Of a stretch of 26,389 nucleotides of DNA, positions 1 to 7,864 are shown one piece after another (within the stretch, counting starts at the first letter, position 1; every line of letters begins with the position of its first letter). The notes below the pieces were generated by a model. It was not told the origin of the DNA and did no database searches. It worked only from the letters and a program-made list of their open reading frames with translations. The position numbers and the translations under genes are program-made. Source of the DNA: Bacteroidales bacterium (GTDB taxonomy: Bacteria; Bacteroidota; Bacteroidia; Bacteroidales; Muribaculaceae); assembly GCA_004553095.1 (NCBI GenBank), contig SFMJ01000025.1, positions 1 through 26,389 of the forward strand, read 5' to 3'.

Positions 1-243
1 CCCCGATGTGCCGAATAGCAAGGTGTCTTCCTTGTCTTCTGTCTTATTGCTCACCCTAAAGAGTCCATACCTGTTGATCACAAAGTCATGACAGACTTCT
101 CCTTGTCGCACCACTGCCGATCCCTTTTCTACTTGTACCAATCGAGCGGAATTCTCAAAATCCCTGATCAAATCTTCAGGTGGTGTGCAATATTGTGTCA
201 ATACTTGACGCAAACTTTTGGGAGTATGTGTTTCTGAGAACAT
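1..243 (-). CDS. Crp/Fnr-family transcriptional regulator, N-terminal part (cut by window edge)
   Basis: Reading leftwards from an ATG at 243-241, the frame stays open to base 1 and gives 81 codons. The product starts MFSETHTPKSLRQ and contains KGSAVVRQGEVCHDFVINRYG followed by LFRVSN, the pattern of a cyclic-nucleotide-binding-type beta barrel as in Crp/Fnr regulators (a basic or polar stretch, then 'G..C..f.i..G..r'). The C-terminal helix-turn-helix would lie outside the window, so DNA binding cannot be confirmed here. The gene diverges from the secreted protease at 440, and the shared gap holds a Crp/Fnr-like palindrome (294-315), suggesting autoregulation or control of its neighbour. The effector is unknown. 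Another protein carrying a cNMP-binding domain is possible. Confidence 0.72.
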   Translation of the reverse strand, partial: MFSETHTPKSLRQVLTQYCTPPEDLIRDFENSARLVQVEKGSAVVRQGEVCHDFVINRYGLFRVSNKTEDKEDTLLFGTSG

Positions 244-293
244 AGTCTATATCTATTTATATCCATATATAGAAACGAAAACTTGATTTTTTG

Positions 294-315
294 TTTTTTG
301 ATCTAAGTCAAAAAA
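294..315. promoter_or_regulatory. Palindromic operator candidate resembling an FNR/CRP box
   Basis: Perfect 8-base inverted repeat TTTTTTGA / TCAAAAAA around a 6-base centre (tctaag). The inner part, TTGATCTAAGTCAA, matches the classical FNR pattern TTGAT-N4-ATCAA at nine of ten positions. It sits between a Crp/Fnr-family gene (start 243) and the promoter of the protease gene, with its centre about 50 bases upstream of that promoter's expected start of transcription. Binding is inferred; Bacteroidetes members of this family may recognise other sequences. Confidence 0.5.
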
Positions 316-320
316 TTCGT

Positions 321-351
321 TTTGACTGCGTTTTTTTACAATATAACTTTG
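321..351 (+). promoter_or_regulatory. Bacteroidetes-type promoter for the secreted-protein operon
   Basis: TTTG at 321-324 (-33 element), a 19-base spacer, then TAACTTTG at 344-351, which fits the -7 element TAnnTTTG exactly. Elements and spacing match the known Bacteroides primary sigma factor consensus. Transcription would start near 355-360, leaving a leader of about 80 bases before the ATG at 440. The palindrome at 294-315 lies just upstream. Confidence 0.75.
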
Positions 352-439
352 CCATATATCGAACACACTTTGTTATTGATGAGTTCAGACTCTCTGACTC
401 CGATAGCATGTTTAGAGACCTTTTAACAACTTTTCTATT

Positions 440-3268
440 ATGAATTTATTCCGACAATTAAAAAACTCAACACTATCAGCCCTCGCTTTTGCCGGCTTTG
501 TAATGTGCAGTATCTCTCCCCTTTATGCCGTGCCTGCACATCCCGGGTTGATCTCCTACGACAGCGGTGGAAAGACTCTTCAAGTCTACCTTCGCGGCGA
601 TGAGCATTCTCATTATTTCGTCTCTCCCGATGGCTTTATGCTCCTTCGTGGCGATGATGGCATATTCCGCTATGCTCTCCCCATGGGCGATAAAATAGTC
701 GCTTCCTCCATAGTCGCTTCCCCCCTCGGCGAGCGTTCCACCGATGAGGAGGCTCTCCTTGCTTCTTTCCAAAAGCAAGCCCCTTTCGACATCATGAACC
801 GAAAACTCTCTCTTCGCAAGTCGCTCTCCAAGTCTCCGGCGAGGGTCGCTGACGAGTCCCTGCTTTGTTCTTTCCCCACCACAGGCTCACCACGCTGCCT
901 CGCTATCCTTGTCGAGTTCCAGGATGTCGAGTTTACGCTCCCCGATCCTCACTCGCTCTTCGACCGTATGCTCAATGAGGAGGGTTTCTCCGAATATGGT
1001 GCCACCGGATCGATCCATGATTTCTTTAATGCCAGCTCGGGTGGTAATTTTACCCCGCAATTCGACGTTTATGGCCCGGTGAAACTCCCGTATAATATGA
1101 GCTATTACGGCTCTAACGACCCCAACACCGGCAATGATGTCCGCCCTTACGAGATGATACCTCATGCCGTCGATCTCCTTAAGGATCAGATAGATTTCAG
1201 CATCTACGACACCGACGATGATGGCATCGTCGATAATATCTATATCTTCTATGCCGGTTATGGCGAGGCGGATGGCGGTCCCGCCAATTCCATCTGGCCT
1301 CACTCCTGGAATATCCATGATGACCTCGGCCTCGAGATTTATATGAATGGCAAGCTCTTGAATCATTATGCCACTTCCAATGAACTTTGCGACGGCCGAG
1401 GCTCAAACCTCGCCGGCATCGGTGTCTTCTGCCATGAGTTCTCCCATGTCATGGGGCTTCCCGACCTTTATTCCACCATCTATTCCTCTGCTTTTACCCC
1501 CGGAAATTGGTCGATCATGGATCATGGCTCGTATAACAATGAGTCGCATACTCCCCCTTGCCACACAGGCTATGAACGCTATCACCTCGGGTGGATCGAA
1601 CCTAAAGTGCTCGCCGATCCCAAGAATGTAACAATCTATCCCATCTCGCAGATTGGCGCTTACAACGATGTCTATATGATCCCGACCCCCAACCGCTCGG
1701 AATATTACATCCTCGAAAATCGCCAGCAATCTGCCTGGGATCAGTATATCCCCGGCCATGGACTGCTCGTGTGGCATATCAATTTCGACCCCGAAAAGTG
1801 GCTTCTCAATGTTGTCAATATCGATAAGCAGTATATCGATATCGTCGAGGCGGATAATGACCTCAGCGAGTATTCTCGCGCCGGTGACACCTTCCCCGGA
1901 ACTGCCGGGGTCACCGAGTTTACCGATGATTCAACCCCGTCGATGAGAACATGGTCCGGGCAGAACCTTTATTCCCCCATCACTGATATCAAGGATATCG
2001 ATGGAGTAGTCTCTTTCGCTTTCAAGGGGGGCGAAAATATCTTCGATGAAATGGTGGCCCTCGACCCTACTGACATCAAGGCCGGTGGGTTCACTGCCCG
2101 ATGGAATCCCATCTCTCGCACCACCGGATATCTGCTCAGTGTATTCTCCAAGGAATCTCATGGTGATCTCACCGAGCGTAACTATGTCGAGGGCTATCTC
2201 AAGCGTGAAGTCGATAACACCGATTCTTTCCAAGTCACCGGACTCGAACCCTCCACCACCTATTATTATACCGTTACTGCCACCAATGGCCGTTTCTATT
2301 CTCCGGAGTCCAACGAGATCGAGGTGACAACCCTCGATCCGACTCTCGACTATAAGAGGGTGAATCTTCTCCCGGCTTCGGAAATCACCGAAACATCTTT
2401 CCGTGCCAACTGGCAGATGCTCGACGATGCCGACCGCTATGAGGTGTCGCTCTATCATCTCGGCATTGGCGACCCATTCCTGTCGACTGCCGATTTCACC
2501 GATCATACTCTCCCCTCAGGATGGCAAACCGACGCCTCGTTCGATGGCCGTGCTTCTTTCGCTGTGGCGGTTCCCTCGCTGCGTATGACCACCGATGGCG
2601 CTTCCCTCACCACAGCATCTTTCGATGCCGGTGTGCGTACTCTCAGCTTCTGGTATCGCGCATCTTCCACGCTTCGAGATGGTAGAATCGAAATTTCAGG
2701 ATATTCTGACGGTGAGTGGAAGGTATTCCATACTATCTCCGACCTCGTGTCTGCTGCCGGAGGCTCAACAGTATCCATCTCCGAGATCCCGGCTCTTACG
2801 ACTCGCATCAAGATCGCTCTCCGCACAGAGGCCGGTGGCTCTCTTTCCATCGATGATGTCACCATCGGTTATGGCGGTAATGTCGACTATATCCCCGTAG
2901 AGGGTCAGACCGCCATCGATGCCGGTAATAGCGACTCGTTCCTATTCTCCAACCTTACTCCCGATATGGATTATGGATATTCGGTAGTGGCTCTCAATCA
3001 GGAGTTCCGTTCGCTGGATTCAGGTATATTGCCCGTCTCCACCTCCCCTGCATCTCTCCAAAATATTGCCGATGATCATCTCCGCGTTTCGCTTTCCGGA
3101 CTCGCTCTGCGCATCTTCTGCGACCATGATACCGACGTGACTATCAGCGATATCGCCGGAGAGGTGGTCGCTGCTCGTTGCGGCAGAATGATAAATATCT
3201 TGTTGCCTCATCCCGGGGTATATCTCGTCTCAGCAGAGGGCAAGACTTTTAAGATTATCGCAATTTGA
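440..3268 (+). CDS. Secreted M6-like zinc metalloprotease with Fn3 modules and T9SS sorting domain
   Basis: 942 residues. Residues 1-30 are a signal peptide (hydrophobic core ALAFAGFVMCSISPLYA). Residues about 35-110 resemble the propeptide of immune-inhibitor-A-like peptidases ('GDEHSHYFVSPDGF'). The catalytic domain holds HEFSHVMGLPD at 332-342: His332, Glu333 and His336 with Asp342 as probable third zinc ligand, followed by the Met-containing NWSIMDHG (357-363). Two Fn3-like domains follow (about 540-635 and from 645), the second interrupted by a jelly-roll module (about 690-820). The last 60 residues (VTISDIAGEVV...PGVYLVSAEGKTFKIIAI) look like a T9SS type A sorting domain, so the protein is probably exported and attached at the surface. 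It is first in a three-gene run, preceded by a good promoter. Substrate unknown. Confidence 0.88.
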   Translation: MNLFRQLKNSTLSALAFAGFVMCSISPLYAVPAHPGLISYDSGGKTLQVYLRGDEHSHYFVSPDGFMLLRGDDGIFRYALPMGDKIVASSIVASPLGERSTDEEALLASFQKQAPFDIMNRKLSLRKSLSKSPARVADESLLCSFPTTGSPRCLAILVEFQDVEFTLPDPHSLFDRMLNEEGFSEYGATGSIHDFFNASSGGNFTPQFDVYGPVKLPYNMSYYGSNDPNTGNDVRPYEMIPHAVDLLKDQIDFSIYDTDDDGIVDNIYIFYAGYGEADGGPANSIWPHSWNIHDDLGLEIYMNGKLLNHYATSNELCDGRGSNLAGIGVFCHEFSHVMGLPDLYSTIYSSAFTPGNWSIMDHGSYNNESHTPPCHTGYERYHLGWIEPKVLADPKNVTIYPISQIGAYNDVYMIPTPNRSEYYILENRQQSAWDQYIPGHGLLVWHINFDPEKWLLNVVNIDKQYIDIVEADNDLSEYSRAGDTFPGTAGVTEFTDDSTPSMRTWSGQNLYSPITDIKDIDGVVSFAFKGGENIFDEMVALDPTDIKAGGFTARWNPISRTTGYLLSVFSKESHGDLTERNYVEGYLKREVDNTDSFQVTGLEPSTTYYYTVTATNGRFYSPESNEIEVTTLDPTLDYKRVNLLPASEITETSFRANWQMLDDADRYEVSLYHLGIGDPFLSTADFTDHTLPSGWQTDASFDGRASFAVAVPSLRMTTDGASLTTASFDAGVRTLSFWYRASSTLRDGRIEISGYSDGEWKVFHTISDLVSAAGGSTVSISEIPALTTRIKIALRTEAGGSLSIDDVTIGYGGNVDYIPVEGQTAIDAGNSDSFLFSNLTPDMDYGYSVVALNQEFRSLDSGILPVSTSPASLQNIADDHLRVSLSGLALRIFCDHDTDVTISDIAGEVVAARCGRMINILLPHPGVYLVSAEGKTFKIIAI

Positions 3269-3306
3269 CAGATCCTATAGTTTAATATCAAATAATATTC
3301 CTAATT

Positions 3307-6300
3307 ATGAAACATCTATTCTCCACCATGTTGCTATCATTGGCGGCAGTCTCTTCTCTTTGGGGAGCTCCCGACGATGGTGCGCAACGTGTCAGAAGAG
3401 TGCCGACAGCCACCGGCGATGGTACCACCATCTATGGCGAGGTGACTCACTCTTATTCGATGGATGTGACCACGGAAGATGGTCTGGCTTGGGGACTTTA
3501 TTCATTTAATGCCTCTTCCCCTATGACCGTGACTCCCCTCAACATCCACAATACCCTTTGCGCCAATGGCGGCGGTACTTACCGCAAGGGTAAGGTCTAT
3601 TTCACCAGCTATTATGAGGATTTCACCGGTCAACTCGGTTATCTCTATTTCATCGAGATGGATCTTGCCGATTATTCTATCGAGCGCTATGCCCTCGAGC
3701 CCGACACCTACGATGCCATCGCTGCCGATATGACCTACGACCCCGTGGGCGATAAGATCTATGGCGTGTCGTTCGATCCCGACGATGTCAATCTCACTTC
3801 TTTTATTCTCGTGGATTATGACCTCTCCACAGGTTATCCCACCAAGATTGCCCCGATTGATCGTATGTCGGCGATCGCTTCCGATAATATGGGGCAACTC
3901 TGGGGCATTCGCTACACTGACGGTATGCTTGTCAAGATCGATAAATTGACGGCTCAAGTCACTGAAGTCGGTGCCACCGGCATTATACCCATCTATAATG
4001 GCTCTGCTTGCTTCGATTTCGAAACCGGCAAACTCTATTGGGCCACCAATGAGCGTGCCACCGAGGAGTCCGGTCTTTATCAGATCGACATCAATTCCGG
4101 TCAAGCAAGCCTTATCTCCATGTTCCCCGATGGCGAGTCGATTTCCACGATGTATATCCCGCGTAATGATGATATCGCTCTCCTCAATCCCGTCACCGAT
4201 ATCACTGCCGATTTTACCGGCAGCAATTTGGAGGGAACGATCTCTTTCACCGCACCTACTACCGCTAAGGATGGCACACCCCTCTCGGGAGATGTCACTG
4301 TGGCAGGTTATCTCGATGGTGTCCTCAATTTCTCGATCCCGATGGCTCCCGGCGAATCTACCTCTCGCACTTACACCCTGACTCAGGGCATGCACACCAT
4401 CGAACTCGTGGCTACTCACCCCGATGTGGGCAGGTCGGATCGTGCTTCTCTCGATTTCTATGTCGGCACTGATGGCCCGGAGGCTGTCTCTAATATCGCC
4501 CTCGAGAAGATCGACTCTAATAAAATCAAAATCTCCTGGGACACTCCCTCGAGAGGTGAACATGGCGGCACTATCAATCCGGCTCTTATCTATTATAAGA
4601 TAACTCGCCTCCCCGATGGAAAGATGCTCACCGATGAGGCTACCGGCAATTCTTTTACCGATGTTATTACTAATACTCAGTTGCGCCGCTATTCTTACGA
4701 GATAACCGGCTATTATAAGAATGTCACAGGTGCTACTGCCATCTCCGACGATATGGAGATGGGCGAACCGGTGGCTCTCCCTTATTCTCAGTCTTTCGAC
4801 ACGATGGATGATTATGCCACTTTCGTCGTGCAGGATTGTAATAAGGATGCTGAACGTCCCGATGAGGGCCATTGGGGCTGGGATTCCTCTGTGAAGTGTG
4901 CTGCCTATAAGTATCATACCTTCCTCAACGGCGATGACTGGCTCATCACTCCCGGTCTCAACCTGACCAAAGGTAAGACCTATAGCCTGCGTTTCACCAC
5001 CAAAGCGGGTCGCATATATCCCGAGACCCTCGAAGTGAAGATCGGCAAGGGTTATAAGTCTGCCGATTTCTCTCAGACTCTGATGCCTCGCACCGACCTC
5101 AAGTCGCCCGACCTCCAATTCGAGGAGCATGTCATCACTTTCAATGTCGAGGAGGATGGCCATTATTATATCGGCTTCCATGCCGTCACCGAGAAGGGTC
5201 AGTATTATCTATATCTCGATGATGTCTCGATCGAGGAGGGGGCTTCGATGTCTGCTCCGGGCCTCGTTACTGACCTCCAAGTCCTCCCCGGTGAGGCTCC
5301 CACAGAGGTGAAGGTGTCGTTCAAGGCTCCCGATGTCGATATCTTCGGTAATTCTCTTGCCGACCTCTCTGAGGTCAAGGTATATCGCGGCGAGTCGCTC
5401 GTCAAGACTCTTACAGCAGCTGATGGCCTTGCTGTCGGCGAATCCCTGTCGTTCACCGACGCTGACGTGCCTGCCGGCTTCAACACTTATCGTGTCGTTG
5501 CTGTCAATAGTCATGGCGAGGGTAATCCTGTTGAAGCGAAGGTATATGCAGGCCTCGACCTCCCCGCGGCTGTCGATGAAGTGTCTCAAACAGCTGTCGA
5601 TGATAATCATGCTTCTATCTCTTGGTCTCCGGTTTCTGTCGGCGCAAATGGCGGTAGCTTGGCTTACGAACCCCTCTCTTATCGCATCACCGACAATAAC
5701 GGTAATTTCATCGCTAATGTCGAGGGTACTTCTTACACTGCCGAGGTCAATACCGCTGATGGTCAGAAGAGTATGATCTATGATGTCCGTGCTGTCAATT
5801 CCAAGGGTATCGGTGCCGGTGCTCAGTCTGATTTCATCACTTACGGTAAGGCTTATCAAGATGACTTCGCTGAGTCTTTCACCGGCGGTCAGAATCCTAC
5901 TTGCCCCGGTTGGATCATGCGTGTCATCAATGAGTCTCCCTACGACAATGGTTTCTATGGCCGATATTTCTCATATAGCCATAAGCCCAACGATAAGGAC
6001 CGTGGCCCATTCCCCACTCCTCAAGACAATGATGGCGGTATGCTCGTGGCTTACACCGATTTCCTCGATGTGCAGGCTCGCATGATCTCTCCCAAGATCA
6101 ATGTCGCCGGTCTGAATAACCCGGTTCTCTCTTTCTGGTTCTATCATTATTATAACCCCGACACTGAGAATGGCTTCTCCACCGATAAGGAGAATATGGA
6201 TATCGAAGTCCTCGTAGATGGCGAGTATAAGACCCTCACTGCCTCCCCGATCCTTCTGATCAATGGCAATGGCTGGTATCGCTATGACCTCCCCCTCAAG

Positions 6301-7779
6301 GAGGCTGTCGGAGCCAAGGATTTCCAAGTGGCTTTCCATACCCACAATTATATCAGTTATGATATGCATGTCGATAATATCACCGTGCATGATACTCCCG
6401 ACCATGACCTTGTGGCACAAAGCTTCACTCTCCCCGAGCAGATCGCAGTCAATTCGACTCGCGATGCCGTCGTAACAGTCTTCAATAATGGTATGGTGCC
6501 GGCTGAAGATTTCACTGTCGAGCTCTATCGCAATGGCGAGTTGGTGGCTTCGCAAGAGGGTGGCGAACCTTTGGCTTTCGCTAAGGAACGCACCTTTACC
6601 TTCCCGATCACTCCCTCTATCGTCGATGCCGGCAAGTCGTTCGAGTATCAGGCTCGCATCTCTTTCGCCGACGATGCCGATCTTAGCAATAATGCTACTG
6701 AGACTATCTCTGTCAACGTGCCGACCAACAATCTGCCTCGCGTCACTGACCTCGCCGGTACATACGCCGATGGCGCCCTGACCCTCTCTTGGTCTGATCC
6801 TGACATGAATGCTTCGGGAGTCGTGACCGATGGCTTCGAGTCTTACGAGGCTTTCACCATCACCGATTTCGGCGAGTGGGGTCTTGTCGACAATGATGGC
6901 AGCCTTACATACACCATCAGCAATAGCGAAAGCGCCAGCGGTGATTATGAGTATCCCAATGCCGGATATCAAATGGCGTTCCAGATCCTTAATCCCGGCC
7001 TGGCCGGTATCAAGGGCAACCTCTGGACTCCCTACCTCGGCGACCAAATGGCTGTCTGCTTCGCTGCTGCCGAACGTGACAATGACGACTGGCTCATCTC
7101 TCCCGAAGTGAAGGGTGGCTCTTCTGTCTCTTTCATGGCGAAGACTGTGGTCGATGCTTATGGCTTGGATAGATTCTATTTCTGCTATTCTACTGAAGAT
7201 GAACCCGATATCACTACTTTCCAACGCCTCGGCGATGTCAATGTAGTGCCCGCTTCGGAGTGGACTCGTTTTGAGTTTACCCTCCCGGCTGATGCCAAGC
7301 ATTTTGCTATTAATTGCGTCTCGAGCAATACTTATGCTCTCCTTGTCGATGAGGTTTCTTACGAGAGTGCCAACGCCGATCTCCTCGAGTTCCGAGGCTA
7401 TAACGTCTATCTCGATGGTGTCCGCATCAATGATCAAATCGTCGAGGATAATGAGTTCGTAGACCGCAATCCGCAGATCGAGGGTGAACATATCTATAAC
7501 GTTACCGCAATCTACGATAAGGGTGAGTCCGGTCTTTCCAATGATTATAGCTTCAACCTCTCGGGTGTCAACACGCTTGCCGCCGATGGCATGGCTGTCA
7601 AGGCGGGTCGTAATTGCATCATCGTCACCAATGCCGGAGGCAAGGAGGTGACCATCAGCGCTGTCAATGGCATGGTGATGTTCCGTCAGGATATAGGCGA
7701 TTATGCTCGCATCTCTCTCGATCCCGGCATATATATGCTCCGTGCCGGCGATCGTATCGTCAAAATTGTAGTACGCTAA
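3307..7779 (+). CDS. Large T9SS-exported surface protein: beta-propeller-like head, Fn3 and choice-of-anchor J/adhesin modules
   Basis: 1490 residues, starting 38 bases after the protease gene. Signal peptide at 1-20 (MKHLFSTMLLSLAAVSSLWG). Residues about 60-290 hold recurring strand motifs such as DPVGDKIYGVSF, NMGQLWGIRY and ETGKLYWATN, suggesting a beta-propeller. Then an Ig/Fn3 stretch (about 295-480), a cleaved-adhesin/choice-of-anchor J jelly roll (about 488-650; 'NGDDWLITPGLNL', 'YLYLDDVSI'), two Fn3 domains (about 655-850), a second jelly roll (about 860-1030), a CARDB-like Ig domain (about 1035-1140), a third jelly roll nested in Fn3 (about 1145-1375) and a C-terminal sorting domain (about 1425-1490; VTISAVNGMVMF, DPGIYMLRAG, IVKIVVR). 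No catalytic site is seen. A role in adhesion or glycan binding is inference from family resemblance. Confidence 0.87.
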   Translation: MKHLFSTMLLSLAAVSSLWGAPDDGAQRVRRVPTATGDGTTIYGEVTHSYSMDVTTEDGLAWGLYSFNASSPMTVTPLNIHNTLCANGGGTYRKGKVYFTSYYEDFTGQLGYLYFIEMDLADYSIERYALEPDTYDAIAADMTYDPVGDKIYGVSFDPDDVNLTSFILVDYDLSTGYPTKIAPIDRMSAIASDNMGQLWGIRYTDGMLVKIDKLTAQVTEVGATGIIPIYNGSACFDFETGKLYWATNERATEESGLYQIDINSGQASLISMFPDGESISTMYIPRNDDIALLNPVTDITADFTGSNLEGTISFTAPTTAKDGTPLSGDVTVAGYLDGVLNFSIPMAPGESTSRTYTLTQGMHTIELVATHPDVGRSDRASLDFYVGTDGPEAVSNIALEKIDSNKIKISWDTPSRGEHGGTINPALIYYKITRLPDGKMLTDEATGNSFTDVITNTQLRRYSYEITGYYKNVTGATAISDDMEMGEPVALPYSQSFDTMDDYATFVVQDCNKDAERPDEGHWGWDSSVKCAAYKYHTFLNGDDWLITPGLNLTKGKTYSLRFTTKAGRIYPETLEVKIGKGYKSADFSQTLMPRTDLKSPDLQFEEHVITFNVEEDGHYYIGFHAVTEKGQYYLYLDDVSIEEGASMSAPGLVTDLQVLPGEAPTEVKVSFKAPDVDIFGNSLADLSEVKVYRGESLVKTLTAADGLAVGESLSFTDADVPAGFNTYRVVAVNSHGEGNPVEAKVYAGLDLPAAVDEVSQTAVDDNHASISWSPVSVGANGGSLAYEPLSYRITDNNGNFIANVEGTSYTAEVNTADGQKSMIYDVRAVNSKGIGAGAQSDFITYGKAYQDDFAESFTGGQNPTCPGWIMRVINESPYDNGFYGRYFSYSHKPNDKDRGPFPTPQDNDGGMLVAYTDFLDVQARMISPKINVAGLNNPVLSFWFYHYYNPDTENGFSTDKENMDIEVLVDGEYKTLTASPILLINGNGWYRYDLPLKEAVGAKDFQVAFHTHNYISYDMHVDNITVHDTPDHDLVAQSFTLPEQIAVNSTRDAVVTVFNNGMVPAEDFTVELYRNGELVASQEGGEPLAFAKERTFTFPITPSIVDAGKSFEYQARISFADDADLSNNATETISVNVPTNNLPRVTDLAGTYADGALTLSWSDPDMNASGVVTDGFESYEAFTITDFGEWGLVDNDGSLTYTISNSESASGDYEYPNAGYQMAFQILNPGLAGIKGNLWTPYLGDQMAVCFAAAERDNDDWLISPEVKGGSSVSFMAKTVVDAYGLDRFYFCYSTEDEPDITTFQRLGDVNVVPASEWTRFEFTLPADAKHFAINCVSSNTYALLVDEVSYESANADLLEFRGYNVYLDGVRINDQIVEDNEFVDRNPQIEGEHIYNVTAIYDKGESGLSNDYSFNLSGVNTLAADGMAVKAGRNCIIVTNAGGKEVTISAVNGMVMFRQDIGDYARISLDPGIYMLRAGDRIVKIVVR

Positions 7780-7797
7780 CCTGTTGATTTTTATAAT

Positions 7798-7840
7798 AAT
7801 CGGGCGCCGTCGGAAGTGTCTGCGCGGGCGGCGCCCGATT
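7798..7840 (+). terminator. Strong GC-rich hairpin between two surface-protein genes
   Basis: Twelve-base perfect stem: 7798-7809 (aatcgggcgccg, counting the outer A-T pair) pairs with 7829-7840, with a 19-base loop. It lies 18 bases after the stop of the 1490-residue gene and 24 bases before the ATG of the next. The downstream tract (tcaaattctttt) is T-rich but not a clean run, so it may be a partial terminator or attenuator, or an RNA-stability element lowering expression of the third gene. Confidence 0.55.
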
Positions 7841-7864
7841 TCAAATTCTTTTAAACCAGTGATT

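Noticed and set aside
244..293. Promoter for the Crp/Fnr-family gene on the minus strand
   Set aside because: TATATATG is one base off the -7 element, but no TTTG lies at the proper distance.
7784..7864. An earlier in-frame ATG for the third adhesin gene
   Set aside because: It would run through a perfect 12-base hairpin and put 27 residues before a clear signal peptide; the ATG at 7865 is better.
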